64,000 nt of DNA from an uncultured Alistipes sp. (GTDB lineage Bacteria; Bacteroidota; Bacteroidia; Bacteroidales; Rikenellaceae). The position numbers were made by a program, and so were the translations under genes. The notes below the pieces were generated by a model, which did no database searches, was not told where the DNA came from, and was given only the letters and a program-made list of their open reading frames with translations. Positions within the stretch are counted from its first letter, which is position 1. Each line of letters starts with the position of its first letter. Positions 54,688-62,414 of the stretch are shown here, in pieces. The DNA lies in NCBI GenBank assembly GCA_900541585.1, contig UQKD01000004.1:1-64000 (forward strand). The letters are read 5' to 3'.

Positions 54688-55045
54688 TGCCCGTTTCACG
54701 GCATCCACCGTGGTTCACACTACCTTTTGGTGGCAAAAGGTAGCACCAAAACCATCCGCATGTCGCTTTCGCGGGAACAACCTCCAGCCCGCCTTGGGCG
54801 GCAAATGAATCCGACTCGATGCCGGAGCCGTCAAACGAAGGCCCGGCTAAAAGGGGCAAGAAACGGGGCAGGGGCGCGTGCGTCCCCGCGAATAGGCGCC
54901 CGTTTCGAACGTTAGCCGGGACGAAGCAGGCGAAGGCATCTGTCGGAGAGTTTTTGGTACTTTTTGCAGCTAAAAAGTACATAACATTCCGCGGCTGAAA
55001 GCCGCAGTTAGCTGCCGACCAAAAAGCGGCAAAAAAATTACGATT
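54688..55045. other. 358-base intergenic region bounded by hairpins
   Basis: It breaks the otherwise tight arginine operon between argC and argD. Near the left end (54719-54746) ACCTTTTG and CAAAAGGT form a hairpin; near the right end (54958-54982) GTACTTTTT and AAAAAGTAC form another, then GGCTGAAAGCC. Between them the sequence is G+C-rich with no credible gene. It resembles a spacer element or a non-autonomous insertion; I cannot tell which. Confidence 0.55.
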
Positions 55046-56164
55046 ATGCAATTATTCAACGTATATTCATTATACCCCATCGAACCGGTACGCGGCAACG
55101 GCTGCTTCGTCTACGACGCGGCGGGAACCGAGTACCTCGACCTCTACGGCGGACATGCCGTGATCTCGATCGGGCATGCGCAGCCCGACTACGTGCGGGC
55201 CGTGCAGGAGCAGGTCGCACGCCTCGGGTTCTACTCGAACTCGGTCGAGAATTCGCTTCAGGTGAAGTTGGCGGAGAAACTGGGCCGCATCTCGGGTTAC
55301 GACGACTACCGGCTCTTCCTCTGCAATTCGGGAGCCGAGGCCAATGAAAACGCCCTGAAACTGGCGTCGTTCCACACGGGCCGAAAGAAGGTGCTGGCCA
55401 TCGCGAAGGCCTTTCACGGCCGCACGTCGGGAGCCGTCGCCGTGACGGACAACCCGGCGATCTCGTCGCCCTTCAACCGCACGCCGAACGTGGAGTTCAC
55501 CCCCCTGAACGACATCGAAGCGATGCGTGAAAAGCTCGCAACGCGGGAATTCGCGGCGGTGATCGTCGAAGGCATTCAGGGCGTGTCGGGCATCCACTGC
55601 CCGGCGGACGAGTTCCTGCGCGCCGTGCGCGCCGCGGCGACCGAGACCGGGACGCAGCTCGTGCTGGACGAAATCCAGTCGGGATACGGCCGCACGGGGC
55701 GTTTCTTCGCCCACCAGGCAGCGGGCATCCGCCCCGACCTGATCACCACGGCCAAAGGCATGGCCAACGGATTCCCGATCGGCGGCGTGCTGATCGCACC
55801 CCACTTCGAGGCGCAAGCGGGACTGCTGGGGACCACCTTCGGAGGCAGTCATCTGGCCTGTGCGGCGGCAATCGCCGTACTCGACGTGATCGAACGCGAA
55901 GGGCTGGTGGAGAACGCCGCGGCGATCGGCGAATACCTTTTGGCCGAGTTGCGCCGAATGAACTCCTTGAAGGAGGTGCGCGGACGCGGCCTGATGATCG
56001 GCATCGAAATCGACGGATCGGGTCCGGAACTACGCAAAAAACTGCTTTTCGACAAACACATATTCACGGGCGGGGCGGGCGCTTCGACCGTCAGGCTGCT
56101 GCCGGCGCTGTGCCTCACGCGCGAGCTGGCGGACCGCTTTTTGGAAGCATTCCGCAGTTTGTAA
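55046..56164 (+). CDS. argD: N-acylornithine aminotransferase
   Basis: A 372-residue PLP enzyme of class III. FLCNSGAEANENALKLA binds the cofactor phosphate, AFHGRTSGAVAVT and LVLDEIQSGYGRTGRF follow, and the PLP Lys is in ITTAKGMANGFPIGG. It converts N-acylglutamate semialdehyde to N-acylornithine. It lacks about 25 N-terminal residues compared with E. coli ArgD, which fits this lineage. Confidence 0.93.
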   Translation: MQLFNVYSLYPIEPVRGNGCFVYDAAGTEYLDLYGGHAVISIGHAQPDYVRAVQEQVARLGFYSNSVENSLQVKLAEKLGRISGYDDYRLFLCNSGAEANENALKLASFHTGRKKVLAIAKAFHGRTSGAVAVTDNPAISSPFNRTPNVEFTPLNDIEAMREKLATREFAAVIVEGIQGVSGIHCPADEFLRAVRAAATETGTQLVLDEIQSGYGRTGRFFAHQAAGIRPDLITTAKGMANGFPIGGVLIAPHFEAQAGLLGTTFGGSHLACAAAIAVLDVIEREGLVENAAAIGEYLLAELRRMNSLKEVRGRGLMIGIEIDGSGPELRKKLLFDKHIFTGGAGASTVRLLPALCLTRELADRFLEAFRSL

Positions 56165-56177
56165 AACAAGAACCTCT

Positions 56178-57134
56178 ATGAAAAAATTCACCTGCGTACA
56201 AGACATCGGCGACCTTCGTCAGGCCGTCGCCGAAGCATTGGAGATCAAGCGCGACCGCTTCCAGTTCACGGGGCTGGGCCGCAACCGGACGCTGCTGATG
56301 CTCTTCTTCAACTCAAGCCTCCGCACACGGCTTTCGACCCAGAAGGCCGCCATGAACCTCGGGATGAACGTCATGGTCCTCGACGTCAACCAGGGGGCGT
56401 GGAAACTCGAAACCCAGCGGGGCGTGGTGATGGACGGCGACAAGGCCGAACACCTGCTGGAAGCCATTCCGGTCATGGGGTCGTACTGCGACGTGATCGG
56501 CGTGCGCTCGTTCGCGCGGTTTCAGGACAAAGCCGAGGATTACGAGGAGCGCGTGCTGGAGCAGTTCATCCGCTACTCGGGCCGTCCGGTCTTCTCGATG
56601 GAGGCCGCGACGCGCCACCCGTTGCAGAGTTTCGCCGACCTGATCACCATCGAGGAGCACAAGGCCGTGGAGCGCCCGAAGGTCGTGATGACCTGGGCGC
56701 CGCACCCCAACGCCCTGCCGCAGGCCGTGCCCAACTCGTTCGCCGAGTGGATGAACGCCGCGGGCTACGATTTCGTGATCACCCACCCCGAAGGGTACGA
56801 ACTGGACCCGAAGTTCGTGGGCACGGCGCGCGTCGAATACGACCAGCGCAAGGCCCTCGAAGGCGCCGACTTCGTCTACGCCAAGAACTGGGCCGCCTAT
56901 GCGGACCCCAATTACGGCAAGGTGCTGTCGCGCGACCGCGCATGGACGGTCGATGCGGAGAAAATGGCGCTCACGAACAACGCCCGTTTCATGCACTGCC
57001 TGCCCGTAAGACGCAACATGATCGTCACGGACGAAGTGATCGAATCGCCGCGTTCGCTGGTGATTCCCGAGGCCGCGAACCGCGAGATTTCGGCACAGGT
57101 GGTACTCAAACGACTGCTGGAGGGTCTGGAATAA
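56178..57134 (+). CDS. argF': N-acylornithine carbamoyltransferase, probably N-succinyl type
   Basis: A 318-residue carbamoyltransferase close to the N-succinylornithine enzyme of Bacteroides, not to classic ArgF. The phosphate loop reads FFNSSLRTRLSTQ (classic STRT is absent). MDGDKAEHLLEAIPVMGSY, MEAATRHPLQSFADL and FMHCLPVRRNMIV follow. Residue 90 is Ala; in the characterised enzymes Glu92 marks acetyl- and Pro90 succinylornithine specificity. A small uncharged residue favours succinyl. The stop overlaps argB by one base. Confidence 0.92.
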   Translation: MKKFTCVQDIGDLRQAVAEALEIKRDRFQFTGLGRNRTLLMLFFNSSLRTRLSTQKAAMNLGMNVMVLDVNQGAWKLETQRGVVMDGDKAEHLLEAIPVMGSYCDVIGVRSFARFQDKAEDYEERVLEQFIRYSGRPVFSMEAATRHPLQSFADLITIEEHKAVERPKVVMTWAPHPNALPQAVPNSFAEWMNAAGYDFVITHPEGYELDPKFVGTARVEYDQRKALEGADFVYAKNWAAYADPNYGKVLSRDRAWTVDAEKMALTNNARFMHCLPVRRNMIVTDEVIESPRSLVIPEAANREISAQVVLKRLLEGLE

Positions 57135-57907
57135 TGGAACGGATCACAGTCGTAAAAATAGGCGGCAACGTCATCGACAACCCCGCGGCGCTGAAGCGGT
57201 TCCTCGGGGAGTTCGCGGCGCTGGAAGGTCCCAAAATCCTCGTGCACGGAGGCGGCAAACTGGCCACGCGCCTTGCCGAGCGGCTGGAACTGAAGGTGCA
57301 GATGGTCGACGGACGACGCATCACCGACAAGGGAACGTTGGACGTAGTGACGATGGTTTACGCCGGACTGATCAACAAGCAGGTCGTGGCAGGACTCCAG
57401 GCCGCGGGGTGCAACGCCCTCGGGCTGTCGGGGGCCGACGGCAACGCCGTCACGGCCCGGCGCCGCAGCCCCCAGCCGGTCGACTACGGATTCGTGGGCG
57501 ACATCGAACGGGTGGACTCCGCGCTGCTGCGCAGACTGCTCGAAGGGGGCATCGTGCCCGTCTTCTCGGCCATCATGCACGACGGGCGGGGGACCCTGCT
57601 GAACTGCAACGCCGACAGCGTGGCTTCGGCCGTGGCGCTGGGTGCGGCGGAGATTGCCCCGACGGACCTGGTTTTCTGCTTCGAGAAAGCCGGGGTTCTG
57701 CGCGACCCGGACGACGACACGACGCTGATCCGCCAGATCACGGCCGCAACCTATCCGCCGCTCAAGGCCGACGGCGTCGTGAGCAAAGGGATGATCCCCA
57801 AGATCGAGAACGCCCTGAAAGCCGTCGAAAAAGGGGTGCGTAGCGTGACGATCCGGAGTTCCGAAAATATTTCGGACGGAGGCGGAACGGTGATTCGAAA
57901 TTCATAA
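57134..57907 (+). CDS. argB: N-acylglutamate kinase
   Basis: A 257-residue amino acid kinase that phosphorylates N-acetyl- or N-succinylglutamate. VVKIGGNVIDN is the phosphate site, KILVHGGGKLATRLAERL the substrate loop and CNADSVASAVALGAAEIAPT the late segment. The start ATG 57134 shares a base with the argF' stop (TAATG). Confidence 0.94.
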   Translation: MERITVVKIGGNVIDNPAALKRFLGEFAALEGPKILVHGGGKLATRLAERLELKVQMVDGRRITDKGTLDVVTMVYAGLINKQVVAGLQAAGCNALGLSGADGNAVTARRRSPQPVDYGFVGDIERVDSALLRRLLEGGIVPVFSAIMHDGRGTLLNCNADSVASAVALGAAEIAPTDLVFCFEKAGVLRDPDDDTTLIRQITAATYPPLKADGVVSKGMIPKIENALKAVEKGVRSVTIRSSENISDGGGTVIRNS

Positions 57908-57921
57908 TTCACAATTCGGAA

Positions 57922-59001
57922 TTGGATAAAACAGTTACAGAGGCTATCGACTTGCTGAAAAAGCTGATCGCGACGCCTTCCGTGTCGCGCGACGAAGCGC
58001 GCACGGCAGACCTGCTCGCGGCGTTCCTCGCCGAACGCGGCGCGACGCCCGAACGGCTTGCGAACAACGTCTGGGTGCGTTCGGAGGGATTCGATCCGGC
58101 GCGTCCGACGCTGCTCCTGAATTCGCACCACGACACGGTGCGTCCGGCGGCATCGTACACGCGGGACCCCTACGCGCCCACCGTCGAGGACGGAAGGCTC
58201 TACGGGCTGGGGAGCAACGACGCGGGGGCTTCGGTGGTATGTCTCGTCGAAACCTTCCTGACGTTCCGCGCGCGCGCGCTGCCCTTCAACCTCGTGCTGG
58301 GAATCTCGGCCGAGGAGGAGTGCATGGGCGAAAACGGCATCCGCGCCCTGCTGCCCGCACTGGGGAGAGTGGACATGGCGCTGGTGGGCGAACCGACGGG
58401 CATGCAGGCCGCAACAGGCGAACGGGGACTGGTCGTCCTGGACTGCACGGCGCACGGCAAAAGCGGCCATGCGGCGCGCGGAGAAGGGGTGAATGCCCTC
58501 TACATCGCGCTGGACGACATCGCGCGGCTGCGCTCTTTCCGCTTCGAACGGGAATCGGAACTGCTCGGGCCGGTCGGAATCGCCGTAACGCAGATCGAGG
58601 CGGGCACGCAGCACAACGTCGTGCCCGACACGTGCCGTTTCGTCGTGGACGTCCGCACAACGGACGCCTATTCGAACGAGGAGACGGTCGAAATCCTGCG
58701 GGCGGCCCTCCGCTCCGACGCCGTGCCCCGGTCGACGCGCATCCGCGCCGCAGCGGTCGGCGGGGAGCATCCGCTGGTGAAGGCCGCCGTGGCCGCGGGG
58801 CGCGAAACCTATGTTTCGCCGACCACTTCGGACCGCACGCTGATGCCCTTCCCGGCACTCAAGATGGGTCCCGGACAATCGTCGCGGTCGCACACGGCCG
58901 ACGAGTTCGTCCTCCTCGGGGAGATCGCGGAGGGAATCGCCATTTATGAAAAGTACATCGAAAAATTAGCACAGGAATATGGCTGGAAAACTTTGGGATA
59001 A
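57922..59001 (+). CDS. argE: N-acylornithine/acylcitrulline deacylase, M20 family
   Basis: A 359-residue zinc hydrolase of the ArgE/DapE group. NSHHDTVRP gives the first metal His and Asp, LGSNDAGASVV the bridging Asp, SAEEECMGENG the catalytic Glu, and VGEPTGM the next ligand. With an argF' of the acylornithine type, its likely substrate is N-acylcitrulline. The start is TTG 57922, since no ATG or GTG lies near. The 3' end overlaps argH by 23 bases. Confidence 0.88.
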   Translation: MDKTVTEAIDLLKKLIATPSVSRDEARTADLLAAFLAERGATPERLANNVWVRSEGFDPARPTLLLNSHHDTVRPAASYTRDPYAPTVEDGRLYGLGSNDAGASVVCLVETFLTFRARALPFNLVLGISAEEECMGENGIRALLPALGRVDMALVGEPTGMQAATGERGLVVLDCTAHGKSGHAARGEGVNALYIALDDIARLRSFRFERESELLGPVGIAVTQIEAGTQHNVVPDTCRFVVDVRTTDAYSNEETVEILRAALRSDAVPRSTRIRAAAVGGEHPLVKAAVAAGRETYVSPTTSDRTLMPFPALKMGPGQSSRSHTADEFVLLGEIAEGIAIYEKYIEKLAQEYGWKTLG

Positions 59002-60277
59002 AGGCTACGAGCCGGACAAAATGATCGAGGAATACACCGTGGGCGACGACCGCGAACTGGACATGCGCCTGGCGCGCTACGACGTCCAGGGGTCGCTGGC
59101 GCATATCGCCATGCTCGAAACGATCGGCCTGCTGACCCGCGAGGAGCTGGAGAAACTCACCGCAGGCCTGAAAGAAATCGCCGCGGAGATCGAAGCCGGA
59201 CGTTTCGAGATCGAACCCGGAACGGAGGACGTTCATTCGCAGGTAGAACTGATGCTCACCCGCCGGCTGGGCGACGCGGGCAAGAAAATCCACTCGGGAC
59301 GTTCGCGCAACGACCAGGTACTGGTGGACCTCAAACTGTTCCTGCGCGACGAACTGCGGCAGATCGCCGACGCGGTGAAAGTAGTCTTCGACCGTCTGCA
59401 GGAACAGAGCGAAAAATACAAGGAGGTGCTGATGCCGGGCTACACCCACCTCCAGATCGCCATGCCCTCGTCGTTCGGGCTGTGGTTCGGGGCGTATGCC
59501 GAGACGCTCGTGGACGACATGCGTCTGGTGGCCGCAGCGTGGCACATCGCCAACCAGAACCCGCTGGGATCGGCCGCCGGGTACGGCTCGTCGTTCCCGC
59601 TCGACCGCACGATGACCACCCGTCTGCTGGGCTTCGAGGCGCTGCACTACAACGTCGTGGCGGCGCAGATGAGCCGCGGCAAGAGCGAACGCGCCGCAGC
59701 GGCCGCCATCGCCGCCGTGGCCGCGACGATCGGCCGGCTGGCGATGGACGTATGCCTGTTCATGAGCCAGAATTTCGGGTTCGTGTCGCTACCCGACGAG
59801 CTGACCACCGGGTCGAGCATCATGCCCCACAAGAAGAATCCCGACGTCTTCGAGATCATGCGCGGGCGCTGCAACCGCCTGCAGTCGGTCCCCAACGAGA
59901 TCGCGCTGCTGACGACGAACCTGCCCGTGGGCTACCACCGCGACCTGCAACTGCTGAAAGACATCCTCTTCCCGGCGACGACGGAAATCAAACGCACGCT
60001 CGCCATGTGCGACTTCATGCTTGCGCACATCCGCGTCAACGGGCACATCCTCGATGATAAGAAATACGACTATCTGTTCACGGTGGAGGACGTCAACCGG
60101 ATGGTGCTGGCGGGCACGCCCTTCCGCGAGGCTTACAAGCAGGTGGGCATCGCCGTCCAAAAGGGAGAATACAGCCCCACGCGCGAGGTGAACCACACCC
60201 ACGAGGGCAGCATCGGCAACCTCTGCACGGCGGAAATCCGCCGCAAGATGGAGCGGGTGCTGCGGGAGTTCGAGTAG
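58979..60277 (+). CDS. argH: argininosuccinate lyase
   Basis: A 432-residue enzyme that splits argininosuccinate to arginine and fumarate. KKIHSGRSRNDQVLVDLKLF, MPGYTHLQIAMPSSFG and the signature GSSIMPHKKNPDVFE are exact family blocks, with the catalytic Ser in the last. It is the final gene of the arginine operon; I see no clear terminator after it. Confidence 0.96.
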   Translation: MAGKLWDKGYEPDKMIEEYTVGDDRELDMRLARYDVQGSLAHIAMLETIGLLTREELEKLTAGLKEIAAEIEAGRFEIEPGTEDVHSQVELMLTRRLGDAGKKIHSGRSRNDQVLVDLKLFLRDELRQIADAVKVVFDRLQEQSEKYKEVLMPGYTHLQIAMPSSFGLWFGAYAETLVDDMRLVAAAWHIANQNPLGSAAGYGSSFPLDRTMTTRLLGFEALHYNVVAAQMSRGKSERAAAAAIAAVAATIGRLAMDVCLFMSQNFGFVSLPDELTTGSSIMPHKKNPDVFEIMRGRCNRLQSVPNEIALLTTNLPVGYHRDLQLLKDILFPATTEIKRTLAMCDFMLAHIRVNGHILDDKKYDYLFTVEDVNRMVLAGTPFREAYKQVGIAVQKGEYSPTREVNHTHEGSIGNLCTAEIRRKMERVLREFE

Positions 60278-60322
60278 GCACGGCGGCGAAAAGCAGGTGC
60301 GAGCGGGCAGCAGGTGCGGACG

Positions 60323-60353
60323 TTTGGGCGTTCGGAATATTTTGCTAACTTTG
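60323..60353 (+). promoter_or_regulatory. promoter of the MuiA-like gene
   Basis: TTTG at 60323-60326 and TAACTTTG at 60346-60353 are 19 bases apart, a full match to the phylum consensus, 26 bases before the ATG at 60380. Confidence 0.75.
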
Positions 60354-60379
60354 TCTTGACCAATCCAAACGACAAAGTT

Positions 60380-62284
60380 ATGGACATGAAACGTACGCTG
60401 TTACTGCTGCTGGGACTGGGCGCAGCGACTCTCTCCGCAGCGGGAGAGCAGAAGGTGAAGACCTCCGTGGAGCAGGTAACCCTGTTCATCGACGGAGCGC
60501 AGGTGACGCGCTCCCGGCAGATCGACCTCCCGGCCGGAAATTCGACCGTCGTATTCACCGGGCTGTCGCCCTATCTGGACGACAAGAGCATGCAGGTCAG
60601 CGCCAAAGGGCCATTCACGGTGACGGCCGTCAACCGGGTTTTCAACCACACCGACAGCCTCGAACGCTCGACCCGCCGGCAGGCGCTGGAACAGGAGATC
60701 GACAAAACGCAGCAGCAGCTGAACCGCCTGAAGGCCTCGCGCGAGGTCGTGGATGCGGAGAGCGAACTGCTGAAAACGAACTGCTCGGTCGCCAACCGGA
60801 ACGTCGCCACCCCGCTGGCCGCCATCAGGGAGCTGAACGAGTACTATGCCGCACGGCTGGAAGAGCTGAAAAGCAAGGTGCTCTCCCTCGACGCGGAAGA
60901 GGAGAAAATCAACGAGCGCAGACGGCAGATTCTGGCCGAACTGGTGAATCTGGGCGGCAAACAATCGGTCCCGATGAGCGAAGTGGAGGTGCGGATCGAA
61001 GCCCCTGCGGCCTGCAGGGGATCGTTCACGCTGACCTACTACGTCCGCAACGCCGGATGGTTCCCCTCCTACGACATCCGTTCGGGCGGGCTGTCGGAGC
61101 CGGTGGAGATCTCCTACAAGGCCAATATTTTCCAGAACACCAAGGAGGAGTGGAAAAACGTCGCCCTGACGCTCTCTTCGTCGAATCCCACGACGGGAAG
61201 CATCGCCCCGCAGCTGCGGACCTGGTGGCTCGACTACGGACTCGCCCCTCCGCGCTACAACCTCAATCTGACGAGCAACACCGTGTCGGGCATCGTATTC
61301 GACGAGCAGCGCGAACCCCTGCCCGGAGCGACCGTAATGGTGCCGGGCACCACCGTCGGGACTTCGACCGACGTGCAGGGCCGCTACTCGATCACCGTTC
61401 CCAACGGAGCGACCAGCCTGCAATTCAGCTACGTCGGCTACACACCCCGGACGGAGCGAATCACGGGCAACAGCATGAACGTAACGATGCAGGAAGACGC
61501 GACGGCCCTGGACGAAGCGGTCGTCGTGGGATACGGCGTTTCGAACCAGCTGGCAGGCGCCGCACCGGGTGTCCGGATTCGCGGCACAGCGGCTTCGGAC
61601 AGGAAGGTGGTGGAAGTCGATTTTGCAGACTTCGACGCCGAGAGCGCCGTGATGGAGGTGGAGCAGACGCAGAACCAGCTGGGCTACGAGTTCGAAATCA
61701 GACAGCCCTACACCATCCCTTCAGACGGCAAGAGCGTCGCAGCCGAAATCGGGAGGTTCGACCTGCCGGCCGCCTATATCTACCAGAGCACGCCGAAGAT
61801 CGACAAGGACGCCTTCCTCGTGGCGGAGGCCACCGGCTGGGAGAAACTCAACCTGCTGCAGGGCGAGGCCAACGTCTATTTCGAAAACACGTTCGTCGGC
61901 AAGAGCATCCTCGATCCCGGCCAGACGAGCGACACCCTCCGCTTCTCGATGGGCCGCGACCGGAGCATCCGCATCGAGCGCACCAAGGAGAACGACTATT
62001 CGTCGCGCCGCGCCATCGGTTCGAACCAGACACAGACCGTGGCGTGGAAGTTCATCGTGCGCAACACACGCCCGGAACCCGTCGTGCTGACGCTCACCGA
62101 CCAGCTGCCCGTATCGCGCAACAGCACCATCGCCGTATCGGCCGAGGAGCTGAGCGGAGGCCGGCTGGACAAGGAGAGCGGCATCGTCGCCTGGAGGCTG
62201 GAACTGAAACCCGGAGAGCAGCGCGAACTGCACCTGCGCTACGCGGTGAAATATCCCAAAGGCCGCAGCCTGGCAATCGAGTGA
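60380..62284 (+). CDS. MuiA-like (DUF4140/DUF4139) protein with an inserted CarboxypepD_reg segment
   Basis: A 634-residue exported protein with a signal peptide (about residues 1-22). The N-terminal DUF4140 part (KTSVEQVTLFIDGAQVTRSR) leads into a coiled coil (about 100-190) and the DUF4139 beta region (FTLTYYVRNAGWFPSYDIRS). Near residues 300-390 there is a foreign-looking segment: VSGIVFDEQREPLPGATVMV, SYVGYTPRTE and LDEAVVVGYGVSNQL, the start of a SusC-type receptor. DUF4139 resumes after it and runs to the end (RPEPVVLTLTDQLPVS). The function is unknown. Confidence 0.85.
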   Translation: MDMKRTLLLLLGLGAATLSAAGEQKVKTSVEQVTLFIDGAQVTRSRQIDLPAGNSTVVFTGLSPYLDDKSMQVSAKGPFTVTAVNRVFNHTDSLERSTRRQALEQEIDKTQQQLNRLKASREVVDAESELLKTNCSVANRNVATPLAAIRELNEYYAARLEELKSKVLSLDAEEEKINERRRQILAELVNLGGKQSVPMSEVEVRIEAPAACRGSFTLTYYVRNAGWFPSYDIRSGGLSEPVEISYKANIFQNTKEEWKNVALTLSSSNPTTGSIAPQLRTWWLDYGLAPPRYNLNLTSNTVSGIVFDEQREPLPGATVMVPGTTVGTSTDVQGRYSITVPNGATSLQFSYVGYTPRTERITGNSMNVTMQEDATALDEAVVVGYGVSNQLAGAAPGVRIRGTAASDRKVVEVDFADFDAESAVMEVEQTQNQLGYEFEIRQPYTIPSDGKSVAAEIGRFDLPAAYIYQSTPKIDKDAFLVAEATGWEKLNLLQGEANVYFENTFVGKSILDPGQTSDTLRFSMGRDRSIRIERTKENDYSSRRAIGSNQTQTVAWKFIVRNTRPEPVVLTLTDQLPVSRNSTIAVSAEELSGGRLDKESGIVAWRLELKPGEQRELHLRYAVKYPKGRSLAIE

Positions 62285-62326
62285 CCCGTGAAAAGGGACG
62301 GCCCGACGACTCCGTTCCCTACGATT

Positions 62327-62360
62327 TCGCCCCTGCCGGAACTATTTCCGGCAGGGGCGA
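62327..62360. terminator. hairpin between convergent genes
   Basis: A perfect 15-bp stem (62327-62341 with 62346-62360) with a 4-base loop. T-rich sequence follows on the plus strand but without a clean run, so terminator activity is likely rather than certain. Confidence 0.65.
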
Positions 62361-62414
62361 TTCCTTTTCCGGGAGGCCGGCCGAACCGTCCCCTGCCGAT
62401 CCCGGGCCGCAGGG

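Noticed and set aside
53560..54708. Minus-strand frame opposite argC
   Set aside because: It is antisense to argC, which has all catalytic motifs; there is no independent support.
54578..55051. Minus-strand 157-codon frame across the argC-argD gap
   Set aside because: Part of it is antisense to argC, the rest is hairpin-rich spacer, and no family is recognisable.
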